Shown here in pieces: positions 1-7,004 of a stretch of DNA of 18,000 bases. Both the position numbers and the translations under genes were made by a program. Under the pieces are notes generated by a model. The model had not been told where the DNA came from. It ran no database searches and worked only from the letters and a program-made list of their open reading frames with translations. This stretch comes from Pseudomonadota bacterium (GTDB taxonomy: Bacteria; Pseudomonadota; Gammaproteobacteria; Burkholderiales; Thiobacillaceae): assembly GCA_030836725.1 (NCBI GenBank), contig JAUPLV010000025.1:1-18000 (forward strand), given 5' to 3'. The number at the start of each line of letters is the position of its first letter. Positions within the stretch are counted from its first letter, which is position 1.

Positions 1-542
1 AAGGCGCCGGGCACGCCGTTGCCGCAGTCGATGATGATTTTCATCGGCCGCGCAAGTTTGACGTCGGACACGATGCGCGTAAGGTATTCGTTGGCGACGT
101 CGTACTGGCGGTAGCTGCCATCGCCGTTGACCAGATCGTTGTCGAGCAGCCGCTGGCGCAGCTTCTGGATGGCGTCGCCCGACAGGGTTTCGCCGCCGAG
201 CACCATTTTCAGGCCATTGTAGTCGGGCGGGTTGTGGCTGCCGGTGACCATCACCGCGCTGTTCGTGTTCAGCTGGTAGGCGGCGAAATACGTCATTGGC
301 GTGGCGACCATGCCGAGGTCGATCACCCCGATGCCGGCCTTGCGAATGCCGCGTGCCAGCGCGGCGGCCATGTCGGGGCCGGACAGGCGCCCGTCGCGTC
401 CGATGCAGATTTCCTTCTGGCCGCGCGCCACGGCTTCGGAGCCGATGGCGTGGCCGATGGCTTCGACGATTTCCGGGGTGAAGGTCTTGCCGACGATGCC
501 GCGAATGTCGTAAGCCTTGAAAATTTCCTTGGGGTATTCCAC
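1..542 (-). CDS. algC: Phosphomannomutase/phosphoglucomutase, AlgC type (5' part; 3' end outside window)
   Basis: Alpha-D-phosphohexomutase that interconverts mannose-6-P/mannose-1-P and glucose-6-P/glucose-1-P in the cytoplasm, feeding nucleotide-sugar synthesis for LPS and exopolysaccharide. About 180 N-terminal residues are visible. The protein opens VEYPKEIFKAYDIRGIVGKT, a family N-terminus, and carries the phosphoserine loop TGSHNPPDYNG near residues 100-110, with Ser102 the expected phosphorylated residue. GRDGRLSG near residue 48 also matches the AlgC family. The start is a GTG at 542-540, preceded by an AAGGGAG ribosome-binding site six bases upstream; no in-frame ATG fits the conserved N-terminus. 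It lies 114 bp downstream of the zinc-finger gene on the same strand and may be the last gene of that cluster. The family is clear; the preference for mannose or glucose phosphate cannot be read from this fragment. Confidence 0.93.
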   Translation of the reverse strand, partial: MEYPKEIFKAYDIRGIVGKTFTPEIVEAIGHAIGSEAVARGQKEICIGRDGRLSGPDMAAALARGIRKAGIGVIDLGMVATPMTYFAAYQLNTNSAVMVTGSHNPPDYNGLKMVLGGETLSGDAIQKLRQRLLDNDLVNGDGSYRQYDVANEYLTRIVSDVKLARPMKIIIDCGNGVPGA

Positions 543-656
543 AACGCGCTCCCTTATTGGTGATGCGCTGATTCTACCTGCGCTGGGCGTCGAAATGCTG
601 CATCAGCCGCCCTGATAGCCCTTCCGGACTGCTGGAAAAAAGGAACGGGGCGGCGC

Positions 657-878
657 TCAGTGCGAGCCGCCGCTGGGTTTGCCTTTCAGGCGGTAGAGGG
701 TGCCGCAATAGGGACAAAGCGCTTCGCCGCTCGCTTCGATGGGCAGGTAGACGCGCGGGTGGGAATTCCAGTCCGCGTGCCGTGGCATCGGGCAGTGCAA
801 AGGCAGCTCGCTCTCGGTCACCTCGATGACGCGCTGGGTATTTATGCCCTTTGGGGTATTGTCGCGGCGCTCGCTCAT
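657..878 (-). CDS. CHCC-type zinc-finger domain protein
   Basis: A 73-residue cytoplasmic protein starting MSERRDNTPKGI. It has the zf-CHCC arrangement (PF10276, related to the mitochondrial complex I subunit NDUFS6): LHCPMP with Cys29, a downstream histidine in the WNSHPRVYLP segment, and the knuckle CPYCGTLYRL near the C-terminus. Together these can hold one zinc ion. The start is the ATG at 878, 11 bases after the ilvE stop, so the two genes are probably co-transcribed. ilvE followed by this small protein is, as I recall, a common arrangement in Betaproteobacteria. The bacterial role is not established; a link to respiratory or redox proteins is suggested only by the NDUFS6 similarity. A longer open frame continues upstream inside ilvE but has no family features there. 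Confidence 0.88.
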   Translation of the reverse strand: MSERRDNTPKGINTQRVIEVTESELPLHCPMPRHADWNSHPRVYLPIEASGEALCPYCGTLYRLKGKPSGGSH

Positions 879-889
879 GCCGGTCTCGC

Positions 890-1813
890 TTACTTGACCG
901 GGGTGAGCCAGTCGGTGTGGGCGGCGGCCCGGCCGTGCACGCAGTCGAAATACATCGCCTGCAATCTGGCCGTGATGGGGCCGCGCGAGCCTTGGCCGAT
1001 CATCCGGTTGTCGAGTTCGCGGATCGGCGTGACTTCGGCCGCGGTTCCGGTGAAGAAAGCCTCGTCGGCGATGTAGACCTCGTCGCGGGTGATGCGTTTT
1101 TCGATCACCTGCAGGCCGATCTCGTTCGCCAGCTGGATGAGGGTGTCGCGGGTGAGGCCGACCAGGGCGGAACTCGGGTCGGGGGTGTAGAGCTTGCCGT
1201 CGCGGACGATGAAGATGTTCTCGCCCGAGCCTTCGGAAACAAAGCCGTCGACATCGAGCAGCAGCGCCTCGTCGTAGCCGTCCATCTCGGCTTCCCGGTG
1301 CGCGAGGATCGAGTTCATGTAGTTGCCGTTGGCCTTGGCCTTGCACATGGTGACGTTGGCGTGATGGCGCGAGAACGAACTGGTCTTGACGCGGATGCCG
1401 CGCTCCAGCGCTTCCTGCCCCAGATACGCGCCCCATGGCCAGGCGGCGACGATGACGTGCACCGACAGGTTCTTCGCCGAGATGCCCATGGCTTCGGAAC
1501 CGTAAAACGCCATCGGCCGCAGATAGCCGGATTCGAGCCCGTTCTCGCGCACCACGGTGCGCTGGGCTTCGGAAAGGGTCGCTTTGTCGAAAGGCATTTT
1601 CATGCCGAGGATGTGGGCGGAGTTGAATAGCCGGTCGGTGTGTTCCTGCAGGCGGAAAATCGCCGTGCCTTGTTCGGCCTTGTACGCGCGCACGCCCTCG
1701 AAGACGCCCATGCCGTAATGCAGGGTGTGGGTGAGGACGTGGGTGGTGGCGTCGCGCCAGGGAACGAGTTTGCCGTCGTACCAGATGACGCCGTCGCGGT
1801 CGGCCATGGACAT
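890..1813 (-). CDS. ilvE: Branched-chain amino acid aminotransferase (class IV PLP)
   Basis: Catalyses the last step of valine, leucine and isoleucine synthesis, and the first step of their breakdown, by PLP-dependent transamination with glutamate/2-oxoglutarate in the cytoplasm. The 307 residues match the usual length. Family signatures are LHYGMGVFEGVRAYK near residues 31-45, the PLP lysine Lys160 in CKAKANGNY (same position as in E. coli IlvE counted with its Met), the class IV motif SEGSGENIF at 193-201, and FFTGTAAEVTPIRELD near the end. The start is MSMADRDG at 1813; the second Met, at 1807, is also possible. A weak AGAGA lies upstream of the first ATG, and a TAAAAT stretch about 35 bases upstream of the start could be a -10 box, but I see no good -35. 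The zinc-finger gene follows at 11 bp. Confidence 0.95.
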   Translation of the reverse strand: MSMADRDGVIWYDGKLVPWRDATTHVLTHTLHYGMGVFEGVRAYKAEQGTAIFRLQEHTDRLFNSAHILGMKMPFDKATLSEAQRTVVRENGLESGYLRPMAFYGSEAMGISAKNLSVHVIVAAWPWGAYLGQEALERGIRVKTSSFSRHHANVTMCKAKANGNYMNSILAHREAEMDGYDEALLLDVDGFVSEGSGENIFIVRDGKLYTPDPSSALVGLTRDTLIQLANEIGLQVIEKRITRDEVYIADEAFFTGTAAEVTPIRELDNRMIGQGSRGPITARLQAMYFDCVHGRAAAHTDWLTPVK

Positions 1814-1892
1814 GGTGAAAAGTCTCTTAACGAATGGAAAACGGCGATTTTACCGGAATCCGGGCGCATACGAACCTGCGCGGGCGAACAAG

Positions 1893-1930
1893 TATGGGCC
1901 GCCTGTTTTGCGGCGCGATGCGGCCCCATA
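1893..1930. repeat. Nested, mutually exclusive inverted repeats upstream of ilvE
   Basis: The left arm TATGGGCCGC (1893-1902) pairs with GCGGCCCCATA (1920-1930) over 10 bp with one bulged C. The 3' half of the left arm, GCCGC (1898-1902), can instead pair with GCGGC at 1910-1914 across a 7-base loop. The element sits in the 195-bp gap between the unrecognised gene (stop 2009) and ilvE (start 1813). No uridine run follows in the minus direction, so it is not a standard intrinsic terminator. No leader peptide rich in Ile, Val or Leu codons was seen, so I do not call it an attenuator. It could be a transcript-end structure or a protein site. Confidence 0.4.
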
Positions 1931-2008
1931 TGAGGCAAAACACGCATTGGAAGGGGATGCTTTTCACGCGGTTGCCGCCGCCGCGTGCCGGCTGCGCCGG
2001 GCCTGCAA

Positions 2009-2674
2009 TTACGGGGTATTGATGCGCACGAATTCGGGGAAATAATCCGCCCGCACGATATAGGTGCCGTCGCAGTTGTACGACGCGCGCACGATGCCTT
2101 CGGACAACGAAATTGCCGCGTTGCGCAGGTAGTAGCCCTCGATGCTGCGCAATGCATTGAAGCTCCGCACGATTTCATCGATGCGGTCCGCCGCCAGCGG
2201 CTGCCAGCTGGTGCGCTCCTCGTCCATCAGTTTCAGCCAGTGCGCCGGCAGATAATGCCGCAGCGGCCCGGTCTGGATCATCGCGCGCACCCAGGCGATG
2301 GTGCGGACCTTTTCCTCGTATGGCACTGCGATGAAATGCCGCTCGATGTAGCCTGGTTTAACCAGGTCCTCGGCGTCATGCACTTCGTAGGCAAAGGGGT
2401 TGAAAATCGACTCGGTGCGCACCTCCGAGCTGTTGAAACCGATATAGATCGCGTACACGCCGGTGTTGTGCAAAAGCGCGGCGCAGGCTTCCATCACTTC
2501 ACCCGCGATGTGGTCCAGGCGCGATTGCTGGCGCGGACGCAGCGGCACGGTCTCACGCAGGCTCGGGTCGCCCTTGATGCTGACAAACGGGGTGTCGGCA
2601 GGTAGGCCGAAGGCGCCGACGATGGGCTCGTGCAGCAGGCAGACGTTGGGAGTGGCGGGGAGGATGGAATTCAT
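2009..2674 (-). CDS. Conserved-looking protein of unknown function, translationally coupled to mutY
   Basis: A 221-residue protein starting MNSILPATPNVCLL that I do not recognise. It has no signal peptide, no membrane segment and no obvious nucleotide-binding or metal-binding motif; it is probably cytoplasmic. It is rich in aromatic residues, and the tract from roughly residue 120 to 200 looks helical and charged. Its ATG overlaps the mutY stop codon in an ATGA arrangement (2671-2674), so its translation is likely coupled to mutY and the two are probably co-transcribed. Composition and codon use resemble the neighbouring core genes, which argues against recent transfer. The match of coding strand, spacing and composition makes it a real gene; any function, including a repair role suggested by mutY, would be a guess. 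Confidence 0.75.
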   Translation of the reverse strand: MNSILPATPNVCLLHEPIVGAFGLPADTPFVSIKGDPSLRETVPLRPRQQSRLDHIAGEVMEACAALLHNTGVYAIYIGFNSSEVRTESIFNPFAYEVHDAEDLVKPGYIERHFIAVPYEEKVRTIAWVRAMIQTGPLRHYLPAHWLKLMDEERTSWQPLAADRIDEIVRSFNALRSIEGYYLRNAAISLSEGIVRASYNCDGTYIVRADYFPEFVRINTP

Positions 2675-3759
2675 TCCGCGATTGTCGCATTGCCGGATGG
2701 CTTGCAGGCAGGTGTTAGCTGGATGGCCTGATGTTCAAGCAGGGCTACCAGTTTGCGCACGGGAGCGGGCAGGGCGGCATCGAGCGCGTCGGCCAGCGGC
2801 AGCCAGATTTGGCCTGCAAGCGTTGAGTTGCGGGGCGCGAGATGGATGCGCGCCGGCTGGATGTGCAGTTTGAAGTGGGTGAAGCTATGGCTGAACTGCG
2901 GCATAGGCTGATGCGTGAGCGCGGTGAGGCCGAAATGATCGCGGCAGTGGCTGGTGGGGTCGGCTTCCGGGTCGATTTCGGGCAGGCTCCACAAACCGCC
3001 CCAGATGCCGCGTGCAGGACGCTTTTCCAGCATCAGTTCGCCGCGATCGAGCAGCAGCAGCATCTGCACCCGCTTTTCGGGCAGCACTTTGCGAGGGCGC
3101 GGGGCGGGCAACTCGGCGGTACGCTGCTGCCGATTCGCGATGCAGTCGGCGCTGATCGGGCATGACGCGCAGGCCGGCCGGCTCCGGGTGCAGATCATCG
3201 CGCCGAGATCCATCATGCCCTGCGTGTAGGGTTCGATGTCGGTGTGCGGCAGATGCAATTCCGCCCGTTGCCACAAGGCGGTTTCCACTTTTCTGTCGCC
3301 CGGCCAGCCGGCGATGCCGCCATGGCGCGCCAGCACGCGTTTGACATTGCCGTCGAGAATGGCGCAGCGCTGGCCGAATGCGAGCGCCGCGATGGCGGCC
3401 GCGGTCGAGCGGCCGATGCCGGGTAGGTGTGCGATGGCATCGGCCGTTGCGGGAAATTCCCCGTTATTCCGTTCGGCGATGGCGCCTGCGGCGGCGTGCA
3501 GATTGCGTGCGCGGCTGTAATAGCCGAGTCCGCTCCAAAGGGCCAGCACCTCGTCCTCATGCGCTGCGGCAAGCGACGTCAAATCGGGAAAGCGTGCGAT
3601 AAAACGCTCGAAATAGGGGATGACGGTGGCGACCTGAGTCTGCTGAAGCATGATTTCGGACAGCCAGATGCGGTAGGGATCGCGACTACCCTGCCATGGC
3701 AGGGTGTGGCGGCCATGGCGCTGTTGCCACTGGATGATTCGGGAAGAAAACGATTTCAC
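2671..3759 (-). CDS. mutY: Adenine DNA glycosylase MutY
   Basis: Removes adenine mispaired with 8-oxoguanine, starting base excision repair. Counted from the GTG at 3759 the protein has 362 residues. It shows catalytic Glu35 in WLSEIMLQQTQV, the helix-hairpin-helix LPGIGRSTAAAI (112-123), catalytic Asp136 in ILDGNVKRV, and the 4Fe-4S cluster Cys190-x6-Cys197-x2-Cys200-x5-Cys206. These sit two residues below the E. coli positions (37, 138, 192/199/202/208), which supports the GTG start. The C-terminal half is the NUDIX-like 8-oxoG recognition domain, with FSHSFTHFKL. An in-frame ATG at 3852 would add 31 residues unlike the family; neither start has a clear ribosome-binding site. The GTG lies inside a perfect inverted repeat (3755-3782). 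The stop overlaps the next gene by 4 nt. Confidence 0.93.
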   Translation of the reverse strand: MKSFSSRIIQWQQRHGRHTLPWQGSRDPYRIWLSEIMLQQTQVATVIPYFERFIARFPDLTSLAAAHEDEVLALWSGLGYYSRARNLHAAAGAIAERNNGEFPATADAIAHLPGIGRSTAAAIAALAFGQRCAILDGNVKRVLARHGGIAGWPGDRKVETALWQRAELHLPHTDIEPYTQGMMDLGAMICTRSRPACASCPISADCIANRQQRTAELPAPRPRKVLPEKRVQMLLLLDRGELMLEKRPARGIWGGLWSLPEIDPEADPTSHCRDHFGLTALTHQPMPQFSHSFTHFKLHIQPARIHLAPRNSTLAGQIWLPLADALDAALPAPVRKLVALLEHQAIQLTPACKPSGNATIAE

Positions 3760-3782
3760 CCCGGCAGGGTAGCCGGGGTGAA
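3755..3782. repeat. Perfect 11-bp inverted repeat over the mutY start
   Basis: TTCACCCCGGC at 3755-3765 and GCCGGGGTGAA at 3772-3782 are exact reverse complements separated by AGGGTA. In the minus-strand transcript this forms a GC-rich hairpin with a 6-base loop. The probable GTG start of mutY (3759-3757) lies in its 3' arm, so the folded RNA would hide the start codon. There is no run of T after it in either direction, so a terminator is unlikely. It could be a translational control element or an operator, or coding sequence if the upstream ATG at 3852 is used. Confidence 0.55.
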
Positions 3783-3888
3783 GGAGTGAATCAATGGGTA
3801 GAAAGTGAAATGCCGGGGGGGTAGTCGAAGCTGTCTCCGCGAGGGCAGCCATGCTTGCGCGGTCGGAAAATCGGCAACAATCCGGTCC

Positions 3889-6075
3889 TTATGCGGGGCT
3901 GAGTTTCTGCCGGAACAGATTGACCAGTTTGCCAAACGCCGATTCGGTGATCGATTTGCGTTCGACCATTACCGCATTGCCATTGCGAAATTTATCAGCG
4001 AGCCGAAACAGGCCGATGGAAAAGCTGTTCATGCCGTCCTCGTCCGAGAACAGATAGTTGTTCCTGCTGTCGCTGACCCAGCCCAGCCGCAGCCAGCTGG
4101 AGGGGGCGTCCTCGTAATGGAACTCGACCCAGTCCCCCTTGTTGAGATCACGGGCTCTCTGGGTGGATTCGTCCTCGATTTCCGGTGCGGCAGGCTCGGA
4201 GTCGGAAGCGGAATCGGCCGTGGATTCCATGGCTTCGGCCTGCGCTGTCAGATCGGCGATCTCTTCGGGTGAAATTTCAGGCAGCGGCACCGGCTGGGCG
4301 TTCGGACGCACCGCGTTGGCATGCAGGATAACCAGCGAGGCAAAGAAGTGGTCGGACAGCTTCTGCGGCAAATTGATTCCAGCCACGCCTTCCCGCAAGC
4401 GCTTCAGCAGTCCGGGCAGGATGCGTACCAGCATCAGCCGTGCGTCCATGTCGGCCTTGGGTAGTGTGCTCCACACCAGTTCACGCATGGTTTCGACATG
4501 GCTGTTGAAATGCGCGCCATGCTCGCCTTCGTTGATGTAATCCTGAGCCAGTACCTGCGACCAGTCGCGCCGTAGAAATTCGCGCACTGCCTCCGCAATC
4601 GTCTGATCCTTGAGTGCGCGTTTGATCAAATCACGCACGATCACGGGCGCAAGCCCCCTGCGTTCGAGCTGTTTGATTTCGGCGATGTCCTGTTGCAGGC
4701 TGACGTCGACGGTTTCCTCAAGCGTTTCTTCCAGCGCGACGCCCATCGCCTCCAACTCTTCGGCTGCGAGGCTGAAAACCGCGACGTCCTTCTCGAATTC
4801 TTCGATTACCCTGCCGACCACCTCCGAAATGGCTTCCAGTCGCGCATTGCCGGCCGCGTTGTCCGGCAGATGGACCGCCAGCGTGGCGATGGCATCCAGC
4901 ATGCGGCGAACCGGGTGGTTGGATTCCGAGAAAAAATTTCGGTCCAGCATGGCCGCCTTTAGGACCGGAATCTGCAGGCGTGCGATTTGCGCCTTGAGGC
5001 GATCGGGAATTGCGGCTTCCTCGAATACCACGTCGAACAGCATCGCCACAGCGTCGACCAGTACGGCGTCGAGCGGACTCGCTGATTGCATTACCGGACT
5101 TTGCTGCAAACTGCGCAGCACGTTTTGAATGGTGGAGGCATCCACCATGGGCAATTCGAAATGGCCGCCGTCCGGCAGCATCATGCCGCCCATTTGCAAC
5201 TGTCCGAGTGAGTCGAGCAGGTTGATGCCGCCTGCCCCTGGACCGCCCGACCCTTGCCCCCCCCCGGATCCTTGACCGATGCCGCCTTGCGCCAGTTGCT
5301 CGAACAGCTTCAACATGTCGTTGCTGGACTGTCCCTGTTGGGCGGGTTCCGCGGAGGTGGATGCGTCGGTATTGCGGGTGCGACTCTTCATGCCGATCTT
5401 GAGATCGGGCATGACGCCGTGATCAACCAGATACTGGTTGAGGGATTGATAGATTTGCGCCAGCTCGGTGGTCAAAACCAGGTCGAACTGGTTCAGCAGA
5501 ACGACCCGCGCGCCCTCCATCAGTTGCATGCTGGCAAAGCCCTTCAGCAGGGCGTCACACAACGCACGGGGACCAAGCGGGTTGTCATTTTCAGACAGGT
5601 CGGTGCGGCCCAGCAGATGCGAGACACGCGCATCCAGGGCGACCAGTTCCTCGGCGCAGTTGAAGCGCAGACGCGACGTGGCTCGGTCGACTGCCAGCGT
5701 GATCTCGAAATCCTGGTCGCCGAGGAGTGAGAGTTCAAGCAGGCCTATGCTGGCCGGATTTTCGCGATTGTGGGTGAAGTTGTTGAAGGCCTGGCAATAG
5801 GCTTCCTTGCAGGCGCTCAGCAATTCATTGGTTTGCTTGTTGAGGATGCTCTGGGCGCTGTAATAGTTGTTGCGTGTTTCCAGCAACGGCGAGCGTTCGG
5901 CCATCGCCAGCAATGAATTTTCCATTGCCTCGGCTCGTCGCGTCAGTGCGCGGGTTACCCCCTCGATCAGCAGATCGCGGCTATCGTGCAGCATGGACAA
6001 GGTTTCGGCCGGAACCTGCGCCCGGCGTGAACGCTCGAATTCGTTGAGGTTTACTACGACTGATTTGTCTGACAT
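3889..6075 (-). CDS. DUF1631 family protein
   Basis: A 728-residue cytoplasmic protein of the DUF1631 family, whose members occur in Beta- and Gammaproteobacteria and have no established function (older annotations as thymidine phosphorylase are not supported). The N-terminal and central parts are mostly helical. A Gly/Ser-rich linker lies near residues 262-285 and separates two helical regions. The C-terminal ~80 residues, from LNKGDWVEFHYED through GWVSDSRNNYLFSDEDG, form the small beta-rich module typical of the family and resemble PilZ-like folds. The start is taken at MSDKSVVVNLNEF (6075), with GGAG six bases upstream. ATG at 6087, with AAGG upstream, and GTG at 6096 are in-frame alternatives. 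A run of nine C on the plus strand (5257-5265) lies in the linker. mutY follows 36-129 bp downstream, depending on its start. Confidence 0.88.
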   Translation of the reverse strand: MSDKSVVVNLNEFERSRRAQVPAETLSMLHDSRDLLIEGVTRALTRRAEAMENSLLAMAERSPLLETRNNYYSAQSILNKQTNELLSACKEAYCQAFNNFTHNRENPASIGLLELSLLGDQDFEITLAVDRATSRLRFNCAEELVALDARVSHLLGRTDLSENDNPLGPRALCDALLKGFASMQLMEGARVVLLNQFDLVLTTELAQIYQSLNQYLVDHGVMPDLKIGMKSRTRNTDASTSAEPAQQGQSSNDMLKLFEQLAQGGIGQGSGGGQGSGGPGAGGINLLDSLGQLQMGGMMLPDGGHFELPMVDASTIQNVLRSLQQSPVMQSASPLDAVLVDAVAMLFDVVFEEAAIPDRLKAQIARLQIPVLKAAMLDRNFFSESNHPVRRMLDAIATLAVHLPDNAAGNARLEAISEVVGRVIEEFEKDVAVFSLAAEELEAMGVALEETLEETVDVSLQQDIAEIKQLERRGLAPVIVRDLIKRALKDQTIAEAVREFLRRDWSQVLAQDYINEGEHGAHFNSHVETMRELVWSTLPKADMDARLMLVRILPGLLKRLREGVAGINLPQKLSDHFFASLVILHANAVRPNAQPVPLPEISPEEIADLTAQAEAMESTADSASDSEPAAPEIEDESTQRARDLNKGDWVEFHYEDAPSSWLRLGWVSDSRNNYLFSDEDGMNSFSIGLFRLADKFRNGNAVMVERKSITESAFGKLVNLFRQKLSPA
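5257..5265. repeat. Nine-base homopolymer (G9 in the coding strand) in the DUF1631 linker
   Basis: Nine consecutive C on the plus strand, read as GGG GGG GGG (three Gly codons) in the coding strand of the DUF1631 gene. The gene is in frame at nine bases; a gain or loss of one base would shift the frame about 40% of the way into the protein. Tracts of this length are slippage-prone and are also a frequent site of sequencing error. Confidence 0.85.
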
Positions 6076-6541
6076 CTCGCACTCCATCGGGGTCACCTTA
6101 CGGTATCGGCGGTTGGCCGACCAGAAAACAGCGAGAGGCGCGTGACCGGGATAAGGCCGGTAATCCCGCTATCTCGACCACCCGTGGTGGAATGCACTGT
6201 AAGGCATAAATCGAGACCGGTAACTTTGCGTCCCCGTCTCGCGGCGGGTTTGCCCTGTTCGGTGGTCGACGGTTGAGTCCGGATTGCGAATACACAACCG
6301 CGCAACTCGTCTATCGGTCTGGCCGAAGAAAACTTTAGCCAGGGCGATCAACATCGATTCGGACGATTATTACTCTTCGAGCCCAGGCCAACCCACTGCC
6401 GGCTAGCGATCAAGTAGCAATTATCCGCCATTTTTTTGATACTAGCAGCCTTGGACTTGAATACCATGATGTCAAGCCTGATCGGGTCATATCGGATCAT
6501 CGAGCTACGACCGCCCGCATCGATAACGGCCATAAATACGG
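6076..6541. other. Intergenic region between DUF1631 and tRNA-Gly; no gene recognised
   Basis: About 465 bp without a recognisable gene. The DUF1631-proximal part (6145-6190) holds several short inverted repeats: CGGGAT/ATCCCG (6147-6152 and 6163-6168), the overlapping ACCGG/CCGGT (6145-6149 and 6157-6161), and CCACC/GGTGG (6178-6182 and 6186-6190). They could lie in the DUF1631 leader or be binding sites. The tRNA-proximal half (about 6340-6530) is visibly richer in A+T than the core genes. It can encode a 61-residue minus-strand peptide (6348-6533) without family features or a good ribosome-binding site, which I do not call a gene. No copy of the tRNA 3' end was found here, so there is no direct sign of an attachment-site duplication. 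Confidence 0.5.
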
Positions 6542-6615
6542 TGGAGCGGGCGAAGGGAATCGAACCCTCCTCATGAGCTTGGGAAGCTCAGGTAATGCCA
6601 CTATACGACGCCCGC
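6542..6615 (-). tRNA. tRNA-Gly (anticodon CCC)
   Basis: The minus strand folds into a complete cloverleaf of 74 nt including an encoded CCA (6544-6542). The acceptor stem GCGGGCG (6615-6609) pairs with CGCCCGC (6552-6546), with discriminator T. The D-arm contains TATAGTGGCATTA. The anticodon stem TGAGC/GCTCA encloses the loop TTCCCAA, giving anticodon CCC and so glycine (GGG codons). The T-arm has GGTTCGATT with a five-pair stem including one G-T pair. It is transcribed toward the DUF1631 gene and away from thiS. Confidence 0.95.
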
Positions 6616-6655
6616 GTTTGATTTCCGTCCGTCTAGGGCGCCTGGGCCCTTCGAG

Positions 6656-6674
6656 GTAGAATTCCGCATTCTAC
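6656..6674. repeat. Perfect 7-bp inverted repeat between tRNA-Gly and thiS
   Basis: GTAGAAT (6656-6662) and ATTCTAC (6668-6674) are exact reverse complements around TCCGC. The element lies in the 84-bp gap between the divergently oriented tRNA and thiS, where promoters for both must lie. On the plus strand the left arm contains TAGAAT, a possible -10 box, but no convincing -35 is found 16-18 bases upstream. It may be an operator or a small hairpin in the thiS leader. No TPP riboswitch is present in this gap. Confidence 0.4.
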
Positions 6675-6699
6675 TGAATAGTCCCGATGGATTAAAGCT

Positions 6700-6903
6700 G
6701 TGATTGAACTGGTCATCAACGGTGAACCCCGGAGCTTCCCAACTCCGCTGACTCTCGGCCATCTGGTCGAGTTGCTGGATCTGGTCGGCAAACGTATCGC
6801 CATCGAGAAAAACGGCGAGATCGTCCCGCGCAGCCAGCATGGCGACACCCCGCTTGCCAGCGGCGATCGCCTTGAAATCGTCGTCGCCGTTGGCGGCGGC
6901 TGA
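6700..6903 (+). CDS. thiS: Sulfur carrier protein ThiS
   Basis: A small ubiquitin-fold protein whose C-terminal glycine is adenylylated and then thiocarboxylated; it donates sulfur to ThiG for making the thiazole half of thiamine. It has 67 residues, the usual length, with the N-terminal strand IELVINGEPRSF, the segment IAIEKNGEIVPR, and the required GDRLEIVVAVGGG tail ending in Gly-Gly. The start is GTG at 6700; there is no nearby in-frame ATG and the ribosome-binding site is weak. thiG follows after a 101-bp spacer on the same strand, the usual partner order. The genes for the adenylyltransferase (ThiF) and the glycine-derived intermediate (ThiO or ThiH) are not in this window. Confidence 0.95.
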   Translation: MIELVINGEPRSFPTPLTLGHLVELLDLVGKRIAIEKNGEIVPRSQHGDTPLASGDRLEIVVAVGGG

Positions 6904-6917
6904 TGTGGGTGAGACGT

Positions 6918-6983
6918 GAGGCGGAAGAAGCGAGGTGCGCCTCCGGCCCAAGTCCTTCGCTTGTCATCCCGGAGCCTGGCTCC
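6918..6983 (+). repeat. Two small hairpins in the thiS-thiG spacer
   Basis: GAGGCG (6918-6923) pairs with CGCCTC (6938-6943) across 14 bases, and GGAGC (6971-6975) pairs with GCTCC (6979-6983) across a 3-base loop. Neither is followed by a T run, so read-through into thiG is expected. Such structures could affect message processing or the relative amounts of ThiS and ThiG, but the spacer otherwise shows no coding potential. Confidence 0.3.
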
Positions 6984-7004
6984 TTACTTGAACTTACCTG
7001 ACTT

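Noticed and set aside
879..1436. Upstream extension of the zinc-finger protein to 259 residues
   Set aside because: The extension lies within ilvE in another frame and is Arg/His/Pro-rich without domain features.
6076..6541. tRNA-derived attachment-site repeat
   Set aside because: No second copy of the tRNA-Gly 3' end was found in the gap or elsewhere in the window.
6616..6699. Possible TPP riboswitch before thiS
   Set aside because: The gap is only 84 bp and lacks the conserved THI-element core (CUGAGA and the ACCUGAUCUGGAU-type segment).
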